Shown piece after piece: positions 23,293-36,189 of a stretch of 64,000 nt of DNA. The stretch spans positions 1 to 64,000 of the forward strand of contig PUQB01000827.1 of assembly GCA_003024785.1 (NCBI GenBank), given 5' to 3'. This stretch comes from Selaginella tamariscina. Lineage: Eukaryota; Streptophyta; Lycopodiopsida; Selaginellales; Selaginellaceae. Position 1 is the first letter of the stretch; each line of letters begins with the position of its first letter. The notes under the pieces are model-generated. The model did not search any database and was not told the DNA's origin. It was given only the letters and a program-made list of their open reading frames with translations. Position numbers and translations under genes: made by a program.

Positions 23293-25500
23293 TCTTACTC
23301 ACAAAGTTCACACATAAAACGTATATATATGTCTCTCTCTCTCTCTCTCTGTGTGTATATATATATATATATATATAGTGTGTGTGTGTGTGTGTGTGTT
23401 AGCTTTACGTGCAAGGGAAGCAAGTTTTACGACTTACATCGAAACTTCTTTGGAAACGTTGTTCAACTTGCTTCTTTCCAACTTCCATTCTTATTTGAAT
23501 TGTGTAACATGTAACTCTATTTTATTTGTATTTTTATTCAGAATAATAAGATTTTATATTATATTTTTGATATTTGTCATATCCATAGTTTAAATTTTTT
23601 TATTTATTATCGGTAGGTAAGGTGCAGCATTTTATTGGAATTGGATGACTAGGCCATGTTCTGATAGGAAATATAATAATTTTAAATTTATTCTAGCATA
23701 TACTAATCATATTTATATGTATTAATATACCAAGATATTGAAAGTGAGTAATAATATTTTCCTAAGAAAATATTTGAGACTCTTATTTAATATATTGTCC
23801 ATGTCTAATATTGTACTCGTTATATTGTTGATGCTGCTTTGAGCATGAATCCTACATTGCACTCACAAACTTGAACATTTTCTACCATCATTTCACTAGG
23901 ATACGTATGATAGCATGGTTCCATGGACGATTTTCTCGCACAAATCGGACGGCTGAGATCTCTCCTCTTACACAACATTTGCCAGGAGTGCACCCCCATC
24001 AAACCCTGTGCTGTGTACCCAAATGTAGATACTGGACTTGTAAGTAAGAAATCACTAAGTGAGAGTAAGTACATCTCCATAAGTGCCTTTTGATCGTGTT
24101 CCATATTCCCTGTTTGCTGCTCGCCTTCATGACTTGGTTGATACACAGTAACATACGAACCATCCACTGTATCATTGTTTATGTATATCCTCCTCAATAC
24201 GTCAAAACACCTTCCAAATAAACAGTTGAACACACATACACACACGCAAACGCACGCACACACCTTTGATTCAGTGAAGTAAGAAAGACAGCCACTTTCT
24301 TTCTCCTCTCATAAACTATTGATGTGTTGTCATTCTTTCCGGCCACTTTTGGTAATATACTCTGTTCTGTTAAGCACTGGTGAACATCCTTGGCATATAT
24401 ACTGGGATCGCCTATATTATGAGCCCATGCATGAACTCTCATCTGGATTCCCACTACAGTATCTGCTTCTGCTAGATATGCATTGTAAAACCTTGTGGTT
24501 TTCTCCCACACGTCATTTGCGGGATGAAGAAGGTACCTTATTATATATAGTCAAACTCATGCACACGCACACACACGAGAGTACCTTACTAGTAGAATGA
24601 AATATGTGTTCTTGATCAGGAAACAAATTACTGAGCTGCGTTTTGAAGGACTTACTGTAGTATAGAGCCGGGAGAAAGTATTGATCGGATGCAATAACCA
24701 ACCATCTCACCCGGGAAGCGAGCAGATGTTGCTGCTCCGGGCAGAAAAACTTGACATCATTCCGACTCCTGCGGTTTCCCAGTTCAGAAAAGACAACATC
24801 TGGAAAGGAAACGTTACTGTTACACGGAAGATGTCCGATCAGGTTTCCCAGACGGATAGACTCATTCCGCGTTGCCAAGGTATTCATACTCTCGTGAAGT
24901 AACCATGAACTTGCTGGGAATGGTTCACAGAAGAGCATGTCTAGATTCTCCTGTCTAGCTATGTACATGATCTGTTTGTGAGAAGAGCATATGCAAAAGT
25001 TGATAACTAAAGCCCACGATCTTGTTTCCTAGCCCGGCAACGCCTGCACCCGGAACATACACAAGGTACTTGCAAGATGTTTCCTACCTGTTCGGTACAT
25101 AGAGAATGTAGAGCTTCATACTTGACACGAGAGACTTAGAGGGGCGAATAGGAGACTTATGGCGAATGTATGAGGTGTATTCCAGCCTGCTCTTGCAATT
25201 ATCAAGATGATTATTCCTTAAACTGTTTGGGATTAGTGTGTCTTGCTTCTGGATTAAGCTATTTTTTATGTCTAAAACATATAAGAGAAGAAAAACCAGG
25301 GCCAGTGGCACAACATAGAACAAGCTGGAACTCAAAGCCATGTCTAAAAGTAAAATAAAAAAATTAATGATAAAGAGTTGCTTACCAAGAAGTTAGAATA
25401 AAATTCTGCATATATTGAAAAACATGCCATTAGGTAGGTCCACTTTTAATAAAAATATATGCATACATGTATATATATGAGATGTATATGGACTTGCATG
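22960..25500 (-). repeat. Right arm of inverted FUT-UGT duplication
   Basis: Reverse-complement counterpart of 12330-14680, from the fucosyltransferase promoter through UGT exon 1 and the start of intron 1. The UGT is complete only on this side. Confidence 0.8.
23820..25341 (-). pseudogene. GT37 fucosyltransferase, copy 3 (frame broken)
   Basis: Closest relative of copy 1. Exons: 25341-24585, 24536-24264, 24210-23820. It begins 'MALSSSLFYVVPLALVFL' (signal-anchor) and keeps 'LFCEPFPASSWLL', 'VVGIQMRVHAWAHNIGD', 'SYVTVYQPSHEGEQQTG' and the C-terminus 'EPCYHTYPSEMMVENVQVC'. Exons 2 and 3 are open. Exon 1 is damaged: two bases lost near 25083, extra bases near 25015 and 25007, one base lost near 24969, and one gained near 24597 before the donor. 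Exon 3 supplies the correct frame for the G-run break in copy 1. Confidence 0.8.
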
Positions 25501-26660
25501 GTTATGATCGAAATATATACATCTCATATATATAACATATGCTAGTATGTAATATATAGCTAATTATTGCATGGTTACACATGCGACCAGTTTAGGTGTG
25601 TAGTAAATTCACTGTACTAATTTCAAAAGTGCAATATAAAGTTTTAGATTGAAGTGTATATTAGATGCCCCTGGTCTACGTGTCTGATTAGTCGATAATC
25701 TAATCATGGTTATTAAGGACTCTGGAACTATATAACTGAGCGCGCGCACACACACACACACACAGCGGCAAAGAGGTCCCTCCTTATCTTTCTCACCATC
25801 TGTATTCACAATGCACACGTTATATACATATATATGCAATGCAGATAACGTTCAAATGGACTAAACACAGAATAACGTAACTGCTTAAGTATGGGACATG
25901 CTCTCAGGTACACATCCACATATTTTATATGATTATTGCCAAGGTATCAGGGAGTAGATGGGTTTACAGAGTTGCGATATAAATGCAGCATAAATACAGA
26001 CACACACGCACATATGGACATACAAAAGTATATAGATGCATATCTAAAGATACATAAGATACACGCATACATACATAGGTATATATATGTATGTGTGTGT
26101 GTGTGTGTAGGTGTAGAGAAACCAAAATTACAATACACACATACTCATACACAATCACTGAGATACAAATACGCTAGCCTTGTCACTCAAAGCTAGTGCC
26201 TCTATATGCCGAAGGAATATACCCACTCCACACCACATATATTGCTTTGATAAGCAGCCTCGGCCCATTGATATATTCAAGAGCTCGTGCCCGGAGATAA
26301 TGGCCTTCCACACTCTCCTGGCTACAAGTCTATCACTTGCTTCATAAAAGTCTGTATTTTATATAATAAACTCTACTGTGTGTGTGACAGCTCATAAGGA
26401 TGGAACAATGAATGGGTTCGTCTCATTCAGAAATGAGAATCAATGGTTTATACAGAAAGAAAGATGTATACAAAATTATGCATATATATTGTATGCAGAG
26501 AGAGAAAGAGAGTAACTAAACTCTAATAAACTAATGCTGTTATGATATGCGTGGTTCTAAATCCATTATGTGTGCAAACATACATAAGGGAGTTGTATAT
26601 ATACTTGTGTGTTTGTGTGTACCTCGTGTGCAAAAATATTTGAATTAATTACCGTAAAGC
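25501..26660. other. Microsatellite-rich spacer; one weak open segment
   Basis: Contains CA, GT and TA repeats. A minus-strand open stretch at about 26345-26167 ('EASDRLVARRVWKAIISG') runs some 60 codons to a TGA without an ATG. It could be an orphan exon, but I recognise nothing. Confidence 0.3.
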
Positions 26661-26665
26661 GGGAA

Positions 26666-29600
26666 TCAATTCCTGTAGCCAATGCCAAAATGGAACCGTC
26701 TAGCTTTGTGATTGTTCAATGCATATTCCAATCTCAAGGGACCAAGTGGTGAGTCCACACGTATCCCCGCTCCATATCCATATCCAGACCCTGGTTTGCC
26801 TCTTACACTCGCTGGATCACCTGCTTGTTTACCATAATCAATACATGCGCATCATCTCAGACAACAGACATACACCAGTGTGTGTGTGACAGACAACACG
26901 TGAAGCATACCAGGGACGGTGTGTCCAGATCCCAAATCTGTTCCGTAATCCGCAAAAACAGCCCCTTCCAATGGGCCCCACTACAACAAGGTAAAACTGT
27001 ATATTAAGCACATGCACGCATGCACGCACGTATACACAGACAGGCTTACCAATGGAACAGAGACTTCACCACTAGCTACCACAAAGGAACGGCCAGAGCC
27101 AACAGCACCTTCGTCGTACCCACGCACACTGTTCGTACCACCAATTGGAAATGCCTCATGAGGTGCCAGATCCCCTAACACACTACCCGCAGAGAAACTG
27201 GAAATATGGCTGAATCATCATCATCGTCCTCATGTGTGTGTGCGTGTCCAACGGTATTTAATACACATCCAAACTTCATGCTGTGTGTATAGTTCTAGAG
27301 AGAGAGAGAGAGAGAGAGAGAGGAGACTAAACTTCTTAAAACAACTAAAAACTAATTAGTGCATATTATTAAATTAATATATATAACTATCATATCTACA
27401 TATGGATAAAATACACAGACCACCAATCTCACCTGGTCATACATCGAACTTGGCCCAGTCTTACACCTCGGCGAGCACGGACATTTACACGATTGAAAAG
27501 TAACCAGTCCCGCAAAATTGGTATTGCTTGCTCAGTATTTAGAACAAGCTGAAAAATGAGTGTGTTAGTGAATAATAACAAAAGAGATTTACTTACTTGT
27601 GATGAGCCATGGTCACTCGAATCCGTGTAAACAAACTCTAGCTTACCAATAAGCATGTCGTCGTACGATTTGCCACTGACAAAGGATGAATTAGCTGATA
27701 CGTAATATTTATGTTAATAGTACACACTTCCTTTACCAGGCATGTGTAGTGCCTAATCATATGAAGTTTAGGTGATTATCATCTATGCACACTATTAAGC
27801 ACTCAAAACCTGGAAGTAAGAGGTCCCCCATACGAGTCCACAGCTTTTGCCTGCCCATGATCATCCCGAGCTCCTGCTCGCTGGAAGAGTAAACTTTCGG
27901 TTATCAAGATACAGATTCTTGCTTACATTACACGAGCTATAATATAGAAAAATGTTATCAAACACCTATAGTCATAATTATGCGCACACAGAATATATAG
28001 TAATATGCGATACGCCTATACATATGCATACATATATACCTGGAAGCTTACGCCGGCAGTTCCACTCCATTTTGGACGTAGAGGCCTGCTGTAATCAACG
28101 GATGCAACCAGTCTGCTAACAGTGACTGCACTATGCGAAGAGCTAGATCTCTTTTGGGACCATGAGTTGCAGTGGCTGGGCTCCGCGAATTCTGCATAAA
28201 AGCATCATTGAGACAATTAACATGACACAACTACATAAATATACAGGTAAATAACAGATCATCATTGGTATACTGAATCTTTAAACTATAAACGTATTAA
28301 ATAAGCAAATGTATTACCTGGATATTGAACGATCTTGAAGTTCGTTTATCATCCCCTTCAATCCACGGATCAGTGTAGTTGATGCGAAATAGTGAATCCA
28401 CTTGGCCTCTCTCCAAAGATATATTCAGCTTTTGGTTGCGTCCAAACATATTTCTATGCGAATAAGCAAAACTGCAAACCCAACCAGTTTATATATGTAC
28501 TATACATAAGATTATTTATGGCAGACTAATATAAAGGATTCAAGGCAATTACCTTCCAACCAAGCCTGACAATGGCCCGTTGGACATCCTGCAAAGAGTC
28601 ACGCTTAAGTTGATTCTAGAAGAAGGATAGCTGTTGCATAACATACCCGTTTCCCGATAAGCCTCCTCCAGCTGAAAATCCTCCAGGTACACGTTCCACC
28701 ACATTCATAGTTAAATCCACCATCCCCGTATCTGAGCGAAAATTAATCTCAGTTATCAGATATACGATAATATACACACATATATTACATATATACATCC
28801 AGTAAAAAAGTTCTGTAAGTGCGCGGTAGACATCATGAATACACATGAAACTTATAAACACAAAAACGTGTACTTAAAAAAAGGGAGTGGAAGTGGACAA
28901 ACCTCCAGCAGCTTGTGGCACAATGTTTACATCTTCCATAATTCCCATTGTAAAGACAGTTTCAGCATCTCGTCTGCCTTGTTGTAGGCTGTATACCTGT
29001 GATGAGTTTAGATAAAAACTGATGGGACGCACGCACGGATCTATATGAGTTATTCGACTCCGTGTGCATGCTGCATATGAGTGTCTATGTGTACCTGGCC
29101 TTTTTTTGTTGTAAGCTGACGAAGCAGAGTCTCTCGTCTTGTTTTCCCGACAGTAGGCTCTCCCCTAAAAGGAAAGGAGCATTTTTATATAGTATATACT
29201 GTCTATACACGGGTATACACAAACGCGCACATATATATTACGTTTTCCGATCCAGAAAGCGTATGTTGATGTCGTTCACCACTGCTTCCGCAAACTGCAA
29301 TCTCAGGATGCCATCTGATAAAATCTCCAAATCTGTAACCTGTGAGGAATTAGTAGAACCATTTGATCTTACAAAACCGAGATTACATACTTGTGCAAAG
29401 TAGCCTCTATCCCGATACCATCCATTCAAAGTATCCAAAACTACGTTGAGTCTCTGGACATTTAAAACTTTTCCTGCACAACTTACAAAAATCGCAACAT
29501 TCTTAATAAAATCGCAAAAAGACAAATATTCACTTACCATATTCGTTTCTAAATGCATCCTCTATGACTTTCGTAGGAAGTACATTTGCCCCATTACACA

Positions 29601-30090
29601 AAAGGCCTCGGAGCTCTTGGTTAGGCTCGACCTACATGTAAAAGCCATTATCCATACGTACATTTATATATATGTGCCTTGCATCAGCAACAAGTACTTT
29701 CATATACGAACTCTACGGAGCACACATACATTATAACATCAAGTACCTTGAAAATGAGCCGAACCCCATCACGGGTATCTTCAGCAACAGGCATGCAAGA
29801 AGCAAAATAGCCAGTTCCAATGATCCGATGAACGTCCTCCTGGACTTCCTTGGTAGTGAGTGCATTATTCGGCTTGCAAGACTTAAGGACCTGCTTCGCC
29901 GTGGACAAAAGCTCCGTACTTTCTAATTCTTGCCCATCTTTATCCTGAACAAGAACCTCGCTTATGAGGACTCTCTCCTCTTCTTCCCTAGCTGCTTTCC
30001 GGCAATTCGGCGCCCGTTCATCAGCGCTTAGGGACGCCGAGCAGAACACCACATTCCGGCGCCTAGCTTGTCGCCTGCCCTAGGAAAAAT
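26666..30090 (-). CDS. OEP80: OEP80, chloroplast outer-envelope Omp85 protein
   Basis: This is an Omp85-family beta-barrel of the plastid outer envelope, related to Toc75 and needed for outer-envelope protein biogenesis. About 16 exons read from '[19 protein letters not shown]' and '[20 protein letters not shown]' (POTRA region) through '[18 protein letters not shown]' to the barrel '[20 protein letters not shown]' and the C-terminus '[11 protein letters not shown]' followed by TGA at 26666-26668. All blocks expected of OEP80 are in order. The only break is in the exon at 28192-28040: after 'ATATHGPK' the frame shifts, and a fifth A in the run at 28152-28155 restores '...[20 protein letters not shown]'. 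The first exon starts at an acceptor (tttttcctag, about 30080), so the true start lies upstream and was not found. Confidence 0.9.
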
Positions 30091-30660
30091 GCATGTAGGG
30101 ATTTCAGGGGATCTCTGGCCGGAAGAATCCGCCGAACAAATGACCTCGCAGCTGCTATCGGCACCTGGAAAAGATCAATTTTTTTGTGCCGGATTCGTGC
30201 AAACAGGCAGAAACGATCCCGCAGCTGCAATCGACGCCTTGAAAAGATCAATCTTTTGTGCCGGTTTTGATTTCGGGAAGAAATCCGGCCAGCAAACAGG
30301 CAGAAACGATCTCGGGGCCCTCAATAGACCGATTTCTTGCAATTTCGGGACGAAATCAGGAGGTACCTGGACTCCCGAGGAGGATTTCGGGCAAAACCTG
30401 GACTGGAAACAGGTACCTTGATTCCTGAGAAGACAATTCTTGCCTTCGGCTGTGTAGCAGCTTCTTCCCCCCGTCTCAGAGGCGTCATCGCCTTCGCATT
30501 TGAGGAACCCTAGAATATCCTGACTGAAATATGCACAGTCAATCTCATCCGTCCGTTACATTATCAATCTTGCCCGTTAAATCCGGCGCCCTAACCCATT
30601 TGAATTTGACAAATTTTAAATATATAAATTATCTATTTACATACATATATATATATATGG
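30091..30660. other. 5' region of OEP80 with imperfect direct repeats
   Basis: Probably holds the OEP80 5' exon or UTR. Blocks 'aaaagatcaat.ttttgtgccgg' and 'caaacaggcagaaacgat' occur twice (30169-30212 and 30242-30310). GC content is higher than in the surroundings, as expected near a promoter. Confidence 0.4.
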
Positions 30661-33130
30661 TATTACCCTGTTAAGCAATACACTAGTTATAGTATTATAG
30701 CATATGAATTGTCCAATTGGAATCTATTCATTCTTATATATAAACAGGGTCTAAACCCCCAATTAATATATTCTCATATTTTGATCATGCACAATGGTGG
30801 AGGTAAAGGGCACTGTAATTTATCCTAGAAAGCAAAGCTTTTCGGTAGTGCTTTACTTAGTGTTCAAGATTGTGCTTTAAATTTTATTTTCTCATTCTTT
30901 TATAAATCTAAATTTGTTCTAGTTTTTCATTACATTTAGTTTCTAGCTATTGATTTATTATAGTTATTTTTCTTTTTTTATTTTCCTTTACATTTTCTTC
31001 TTCTGCCATACCATGTCATCATCAATCGAGGAGTGGTTCATCCAAAGCTACAGATGATGCGTAATTGATATCATTTGACAACATTGTTTCTGTGACTATG
31101 CTTTTTTCGGATCAAGCTTTTGGTGTTATGGGGTGTGATCGTGTTAGTGCTACACCCATCCTTGGTGTATTGTTGTCACCAACTTCTATAAGCATGATTA
31201 CACAATTGCTGTATTCTTGATGTCTTATCGTCTCTCGTTAAAATGAAATTAAATCGTGACTTCGTTTTGAAAAGCTATGAATGATGTAGTTTAATTTCTA
31301 AAAAATATTCAAGGATCGAGTTTATGGAAAGATGATATGTACGAACTTGAGTGAATTCTTAATTGTGATGAAGAATTTGAGTTCAAGTTCTTTAAGAATA
31401 ACTATGCCGATGAGTTAGAGATTTCACGAAGTATGTGTCACTTGGTAAATCTGTTATTTGATTCTTTTTCTTTGCCTTTCCCTCTTTCCTAACATTTTCT
31501 TATTTCTCAACCTGAACCACCTTCTCATATTTTTAGTGTTTCTTTATCAATTATAATATTTTCTTCTCTTTGCACATTAATCGTTTGTGATTCTTATGAT
31601 TCTCATTTTTAATCCACTATTGAGTTGAGTGTTTTATGTCCTTCTCATACTGATATGGATGTTAACATGTACGTGAAGTCGAAAATCTTGCTTTTGTTTC
31701 ATTCATAAAGTCTTTAATTACTTCTGGTGTTAAGAAATTCTATGTTCCAAGTGTTGAATATATTTCTCCGGTTATGAGTGCCATTAAAAGTCTTTCCTTA
31801 CTGTTGCTGTTGAGGAGTTTTTTTATTCTCTTGAGAGAGTATGAACTTTTCTTATTGATTTTTTCATCTCAAGTGTTGAGATGTATGTTGAGGAGGTTGA
31901 GCGATGTGAGTCTCTTGCTTATCTTGTGGTGGCTGAATTTTATAATAAGATATTTTTATTATTCAACCATTCTGCTTTAGATGAAATCTCTTATAATAAA
32001 AAGTCTTTTATTATTCAAGTTTTAAACACATTTTCTTCTTCTTATTTTCTTATTTTTGTCTTATTTTTGTCTTGAAATTTTCTTTTTTAATACTTCTTTA
32101 TTTTTTTTTGTTCCACAGTGTTGTTTTCTTAATTTTTTTTGTTTTCTCCTCTTTGCCCCAACATTTGAAACTTTTTTTTTTTTTCTTCTGAGGAGGGAGT
32201 AGAGAGGATGGACAAGAGTCCAACCCCAATGATAGAGTGAGGTCGAGTGATACAATAGTGAAGCAAAAATGCATAATATGGATTGTAGAGTGAGGACAAG
32301 CATAGCGAGTCCAAATAAAACATTCAACTTGACATAATGAGGTTGAACACATGTGATAATGGAGTGAGGCCCAACATAGATAACAAAGTGAGAACAAGTA
32401 CAACGAGTCCAAATAGAGTTGGTGCTTTAAAACTTTGTTCTTTGTGGAAAGAATAAGGAGGATATGAATGACGAATTGAGTGAGTTTGACCTTTCATGTA
32501 AAGTGTTAAATGAATATGGGTCTTGGATGTTGATCAAAGAGAAGATGCAAAAGAAATTCTACTGATTGTCGTAAGTCTAAGGTTTCGAAGAATGACTGAC
32601 GAGCAAACTTAAAGATAAGATGCATTGTTTGTTAAAATAGTATTTTATGGACTAAAGTTCTTTGTTTTGGTTCAAAATTATGACTTAAGGTTGGTTTGAA
32701 TATTTATTGGATGCATACAGAGTAATTTTAACCAATTCATTAGAATTTTATAATGGATCCATGTTTGTTCCATGACTTTAGGTTTTGTTTTTATAATACT
32801 ATGTTGGTCGTTATATAGGAGCTTCAGTTTTTGTGAAAATCTATAATTGCCCAGGTAAAGCTCTAGATGTTTCACTAAATTTACGACATCAAGTGTTTCA
32901 AGATGATGTGAGATCTGTAAAACACACACACACACACACACACACACAGAGATATATATATATATATACACACACACGGCATATATATCTTATTAAGTAA
33001 TACACTAATTATAATATTATAACACCCAATTGAAACTGAATTTGGTTCATCTATAAACAGGGTTTAAACCCTAATTAATATACCTACTCATTCTTATATA
33101 TAAACAGGGTCTAAACCCTAATTAATACAT
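30660..33130. mobile_element. Possible non-autonomous element with direct terminal repeats
   Basis: The segment 30670-30775 ('taagcaatacacta.ttata', 'cattcttatatataaacagg', 'gtctaaaccc.caattaata') recurs in the same orientation at 32990-33125. The right side has the 'aacaggg.ctaaaccct' block twice. About 2.2 kb of T-rich DNA lies between, with only short broken frames (for example near 31774-32075). This fits a small LTR-type element or solo duplication. No coding domain was recognised. Confidence 0.4.
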
Positions 33131-33373
33131 AGTTAGTTTTGAAAAAAAGAAATATTATCTTTTAATGAAAATCTAAACAGAGGATTGGTTTAAACATAAA
33201 TTCGAATTATAAAGTTAATTATATGTTATATAAAAGAATTTATTTATTTTTTTGTACTAATTTTGATTAATAACCTGTAATAATATAAATAAATTGATAA
33301 CCTAAAACAAAAAGTGCTGGTCCTGACGATATTATTTTAGAATTTATTTAATTATTTTAACATAACTATATTA

Positions 33374-35465
33374 TTAAGAGTGTACATGCCCGGATGTTGC
33401 AAGCTGAATTACGTGACTTGCAATACGACCACCGGCATCTGGAATCGCTTGCTTTAATCCCTTAATCCCCATTTCCGTTAAACCTTCTTGATTATCTGAA
33501 AAAAAATGAAACACACACACACACACACACACATGTATAAAGAGAGAGAAATATAGAATCACATAATAATATTAAAATACTAAAATAGATGTATTAGCGT
33601 ATTATGTAAAAATATTAATTATATTAATATTTTACATACCCATGAGTTCATCAATTTCTTTAGCTAAAATCGACGGTGAGGATGAGACGAGATTGTCACG
33701 AAGTACTCTCGCGATGCCTGCCTTCTCCATGCTCCTTGCATTTGTCATCTGATGGTCATCAGTTACATTTGGAGATGGTATCTGTGTAAGTCATAACAAG
33801 TTTACCAAAGAAATGATTTAATACAAAATAATTAATTAAACGTAATAAAAAAAGTTAATTAATTTACTTTAAATCATAAGTTGGATTAATGAATAAATAC
33901 TTACCAAAAGAGAAGGTTTTCCAGCGTTCATAATTTCGCTACAGGTTATGGCACCAGCTCGGGCCACCACGAGATCGGCTGCGGCATATGCTGTTTCCAT
34001 GGAATCAATAAAACTAAACAAAAAGATTAAACATTACAGACAATGTATGTATGTGTGTGTGTTAGTGCATATACCCGGTTTAGACATGATGGTTAAACAT
34101 TAGACACATATATGTTGGTTTGTAGATGGCTACACATACGAATACACATATACATATACATCCGTATGTGTATGATATTTATATACTTACCCATGAATGG
34201 ATACATGATCATGGCATCCAAATACAGCAGAAACCTCATCAAAGTATCGATCACCAGTTTGCCAAATAAAAAAACGTCGAGGATGCATTCTTAACATATC
34301 CGGCAATATATTTAGAAATGCATTATTAATGGATCTAGCACCTTGAGAGCCTCCCAGTATAAGAACAACTTGCACCCTCCTCCTAGTAGCAGTTTGAGTG
34401 TATCCTTGAGAATACTCTGGACTAGTTTGAGAATATCCTGGAACAGTTTGAGTATATTCGGATGGGATATTCCCTACATCCAATGTCTTGGGAAGAACAA
34501 GGTTCGTGCAACCAGTGAAGAAATGGACCGGTTTAGACGTAATCTCGTTGGATTACCGGTAACAACGCATTTACCTGTATTCATAGACACACGCACAAAC
34601 ATGCATACAATGAACTTACACACACACACACACACACACACATTTGTCTGTGTGGAGAGAGACACAGACAAAATTCAGCCCTACACCACTAACACACATG
34701 CGTATACATACGTGCACTTGCATTACCTTTTGGGAAATGTGCTGCAGCTGCAGCGAAGGCAATAAACACCTTATTAACGAATATTCCAAGAATCTTATTT
34801 GTTAAACCAGGGGATGCATTCTGCTCCTGAATTACAACAGGTAATCTTCTCAAAGACGCCACGAGACACACAGGACCTGATACATATCCACCTGTCCCCA
34901 CGACTATATGTGGTCTGAACCTGTAACATATTTACAAAGTTTGTCTATATATGTATATTTATACTTTTATACGTCGGCTGTGCCGTCTGTGTGTGTGTGT
35001 AAATACAACGTGCGTATACGTATTGTTAGTATTACTAAATATACATATGTACCAAAGTTAAATATTATTACATACATATATGCAACAAAGTAACTTATCA
35101 ATTATGATACGAAAGTAAATATAAAAGTGACCATATCACTTATGATACGCACACCGTACACAGCATGTTCATGCATGTCCAAAACACAACACACACGTAC
35201 AGTGTACAGACCTCGAGATGATCCTCCAACTGTCTAGGAAAGAGAGAAATATTCTCAGCAGTATGAAAATATTCTCCGGTGAGGTGAAAATTGGTCTTCT
35301 CAGACCGGCAGCCTGAATTGAGTTAAATCTAAAACCTGCTTTTGGGACTGCAACTGATTCCATTCTGTGCTTTGTCCCCACAAATTCGATCTCAATATTT
35401 GGTTGAAGGTTGCGGAGCTACAATATTAATCATATATTAGTACACACAAGTGTTGATTATTTCCA

Positions 35466-35496
<31 letters not shown>

Positions 35497-36189
35497 AAAA
35501 AGCTGATGCAGAATACTTAAGCTATTACTTATATGATATTACTTCATCAAATGTGTGTGTCTGTGTACATGTATATATGGAGAAAGAGTATTGATGTAAT
35601 GGTGTTTAAGTGTCTCTCTCTCCCGGTCCATTGATTATATATAACTACCGCTGTTATCGATTGTGCATCTGGGTGTGTGTGTTTATATAAATGGTTATAT
35701 GTACTACTAACATGTACACACACATGTCCATGTTTTTTATACATGCGTGTTGAAGAGAGAGGGGGGGGGGGGGGGGGACAGAGAGGGTAGTTACATGCTA
35801 CACACACGTGTGTGTGTGTGTGTGTGTCTATATGTATGATGTATATAAGACATTGATAGGTAAACATACGCATATAAACATTTTGGCTATATGCGTGTGT
35901 TATAAACATAACTATGTATACTACTCATATAATCTCTTACTTCTTGGGCAATGCTGATTGCAGGATAGACGTGGCCTCCAGTTCCCCCAGCAGCAAATAG
36001 AATTCGAAGAGGAGACAAATTTGATTCATCTGTTGATCTCTGGAACGTGCTACTTGAATTCGATAAGATTGAGCCGTTGGATTGTGCACACCTTGCTCGC
36101 TGACTCTGTATATCTATAGAAGCATGTGTATCTAGCGTATGTGTGTGCCAAGTACCGGCAACAAGGAGGTGTCCGCTCAAAAGCTCCAT
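33374..36189 (-). CDS. MURG: MurG, UDP-GlcNAc:undecaprenyl-PP-MurNAc-peptide GlcNAc transferase
   Basis: MurG makes lipid II in peptidoglycan synthesis; in plants it serves the plastid wall. Seven exons: 36189-35941, 35417-35212, 34920-34727, 34574-34191, 34013-33905, 33781-33640, 33495-33374. Motifs: '[19 protein letters not shown]' (G-loop 1), '[16 protein letters not shown]', '[14 protein letters not shown]', 'VTGNPTR', '[17 protein letters not shown]' and '[13 protein letters not shown]' (UDP-GlcNAc site). The first 60 or so residues are Ser/Thr/Arg-rich like a transit peptide. Exons sum to 1406 bases; one missing base in the C run at 34490-34492 joins 'ARTLFFP' to '[11 protein letters not shown]' and gives 468 residues. 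A Tyr/Gln/Thr-rich insert precedes the GGSQG motif. Confidence 0.9.
35761..35777. repeat. Poly-G tract in MurG intron 1
   Basis: About 17 consecutive G on the plus strand, directly followed downstream by a CA/GT-rich hairpin (35800-35826). It lies between MurG exons 1 and 2. Confidence 0.85.
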
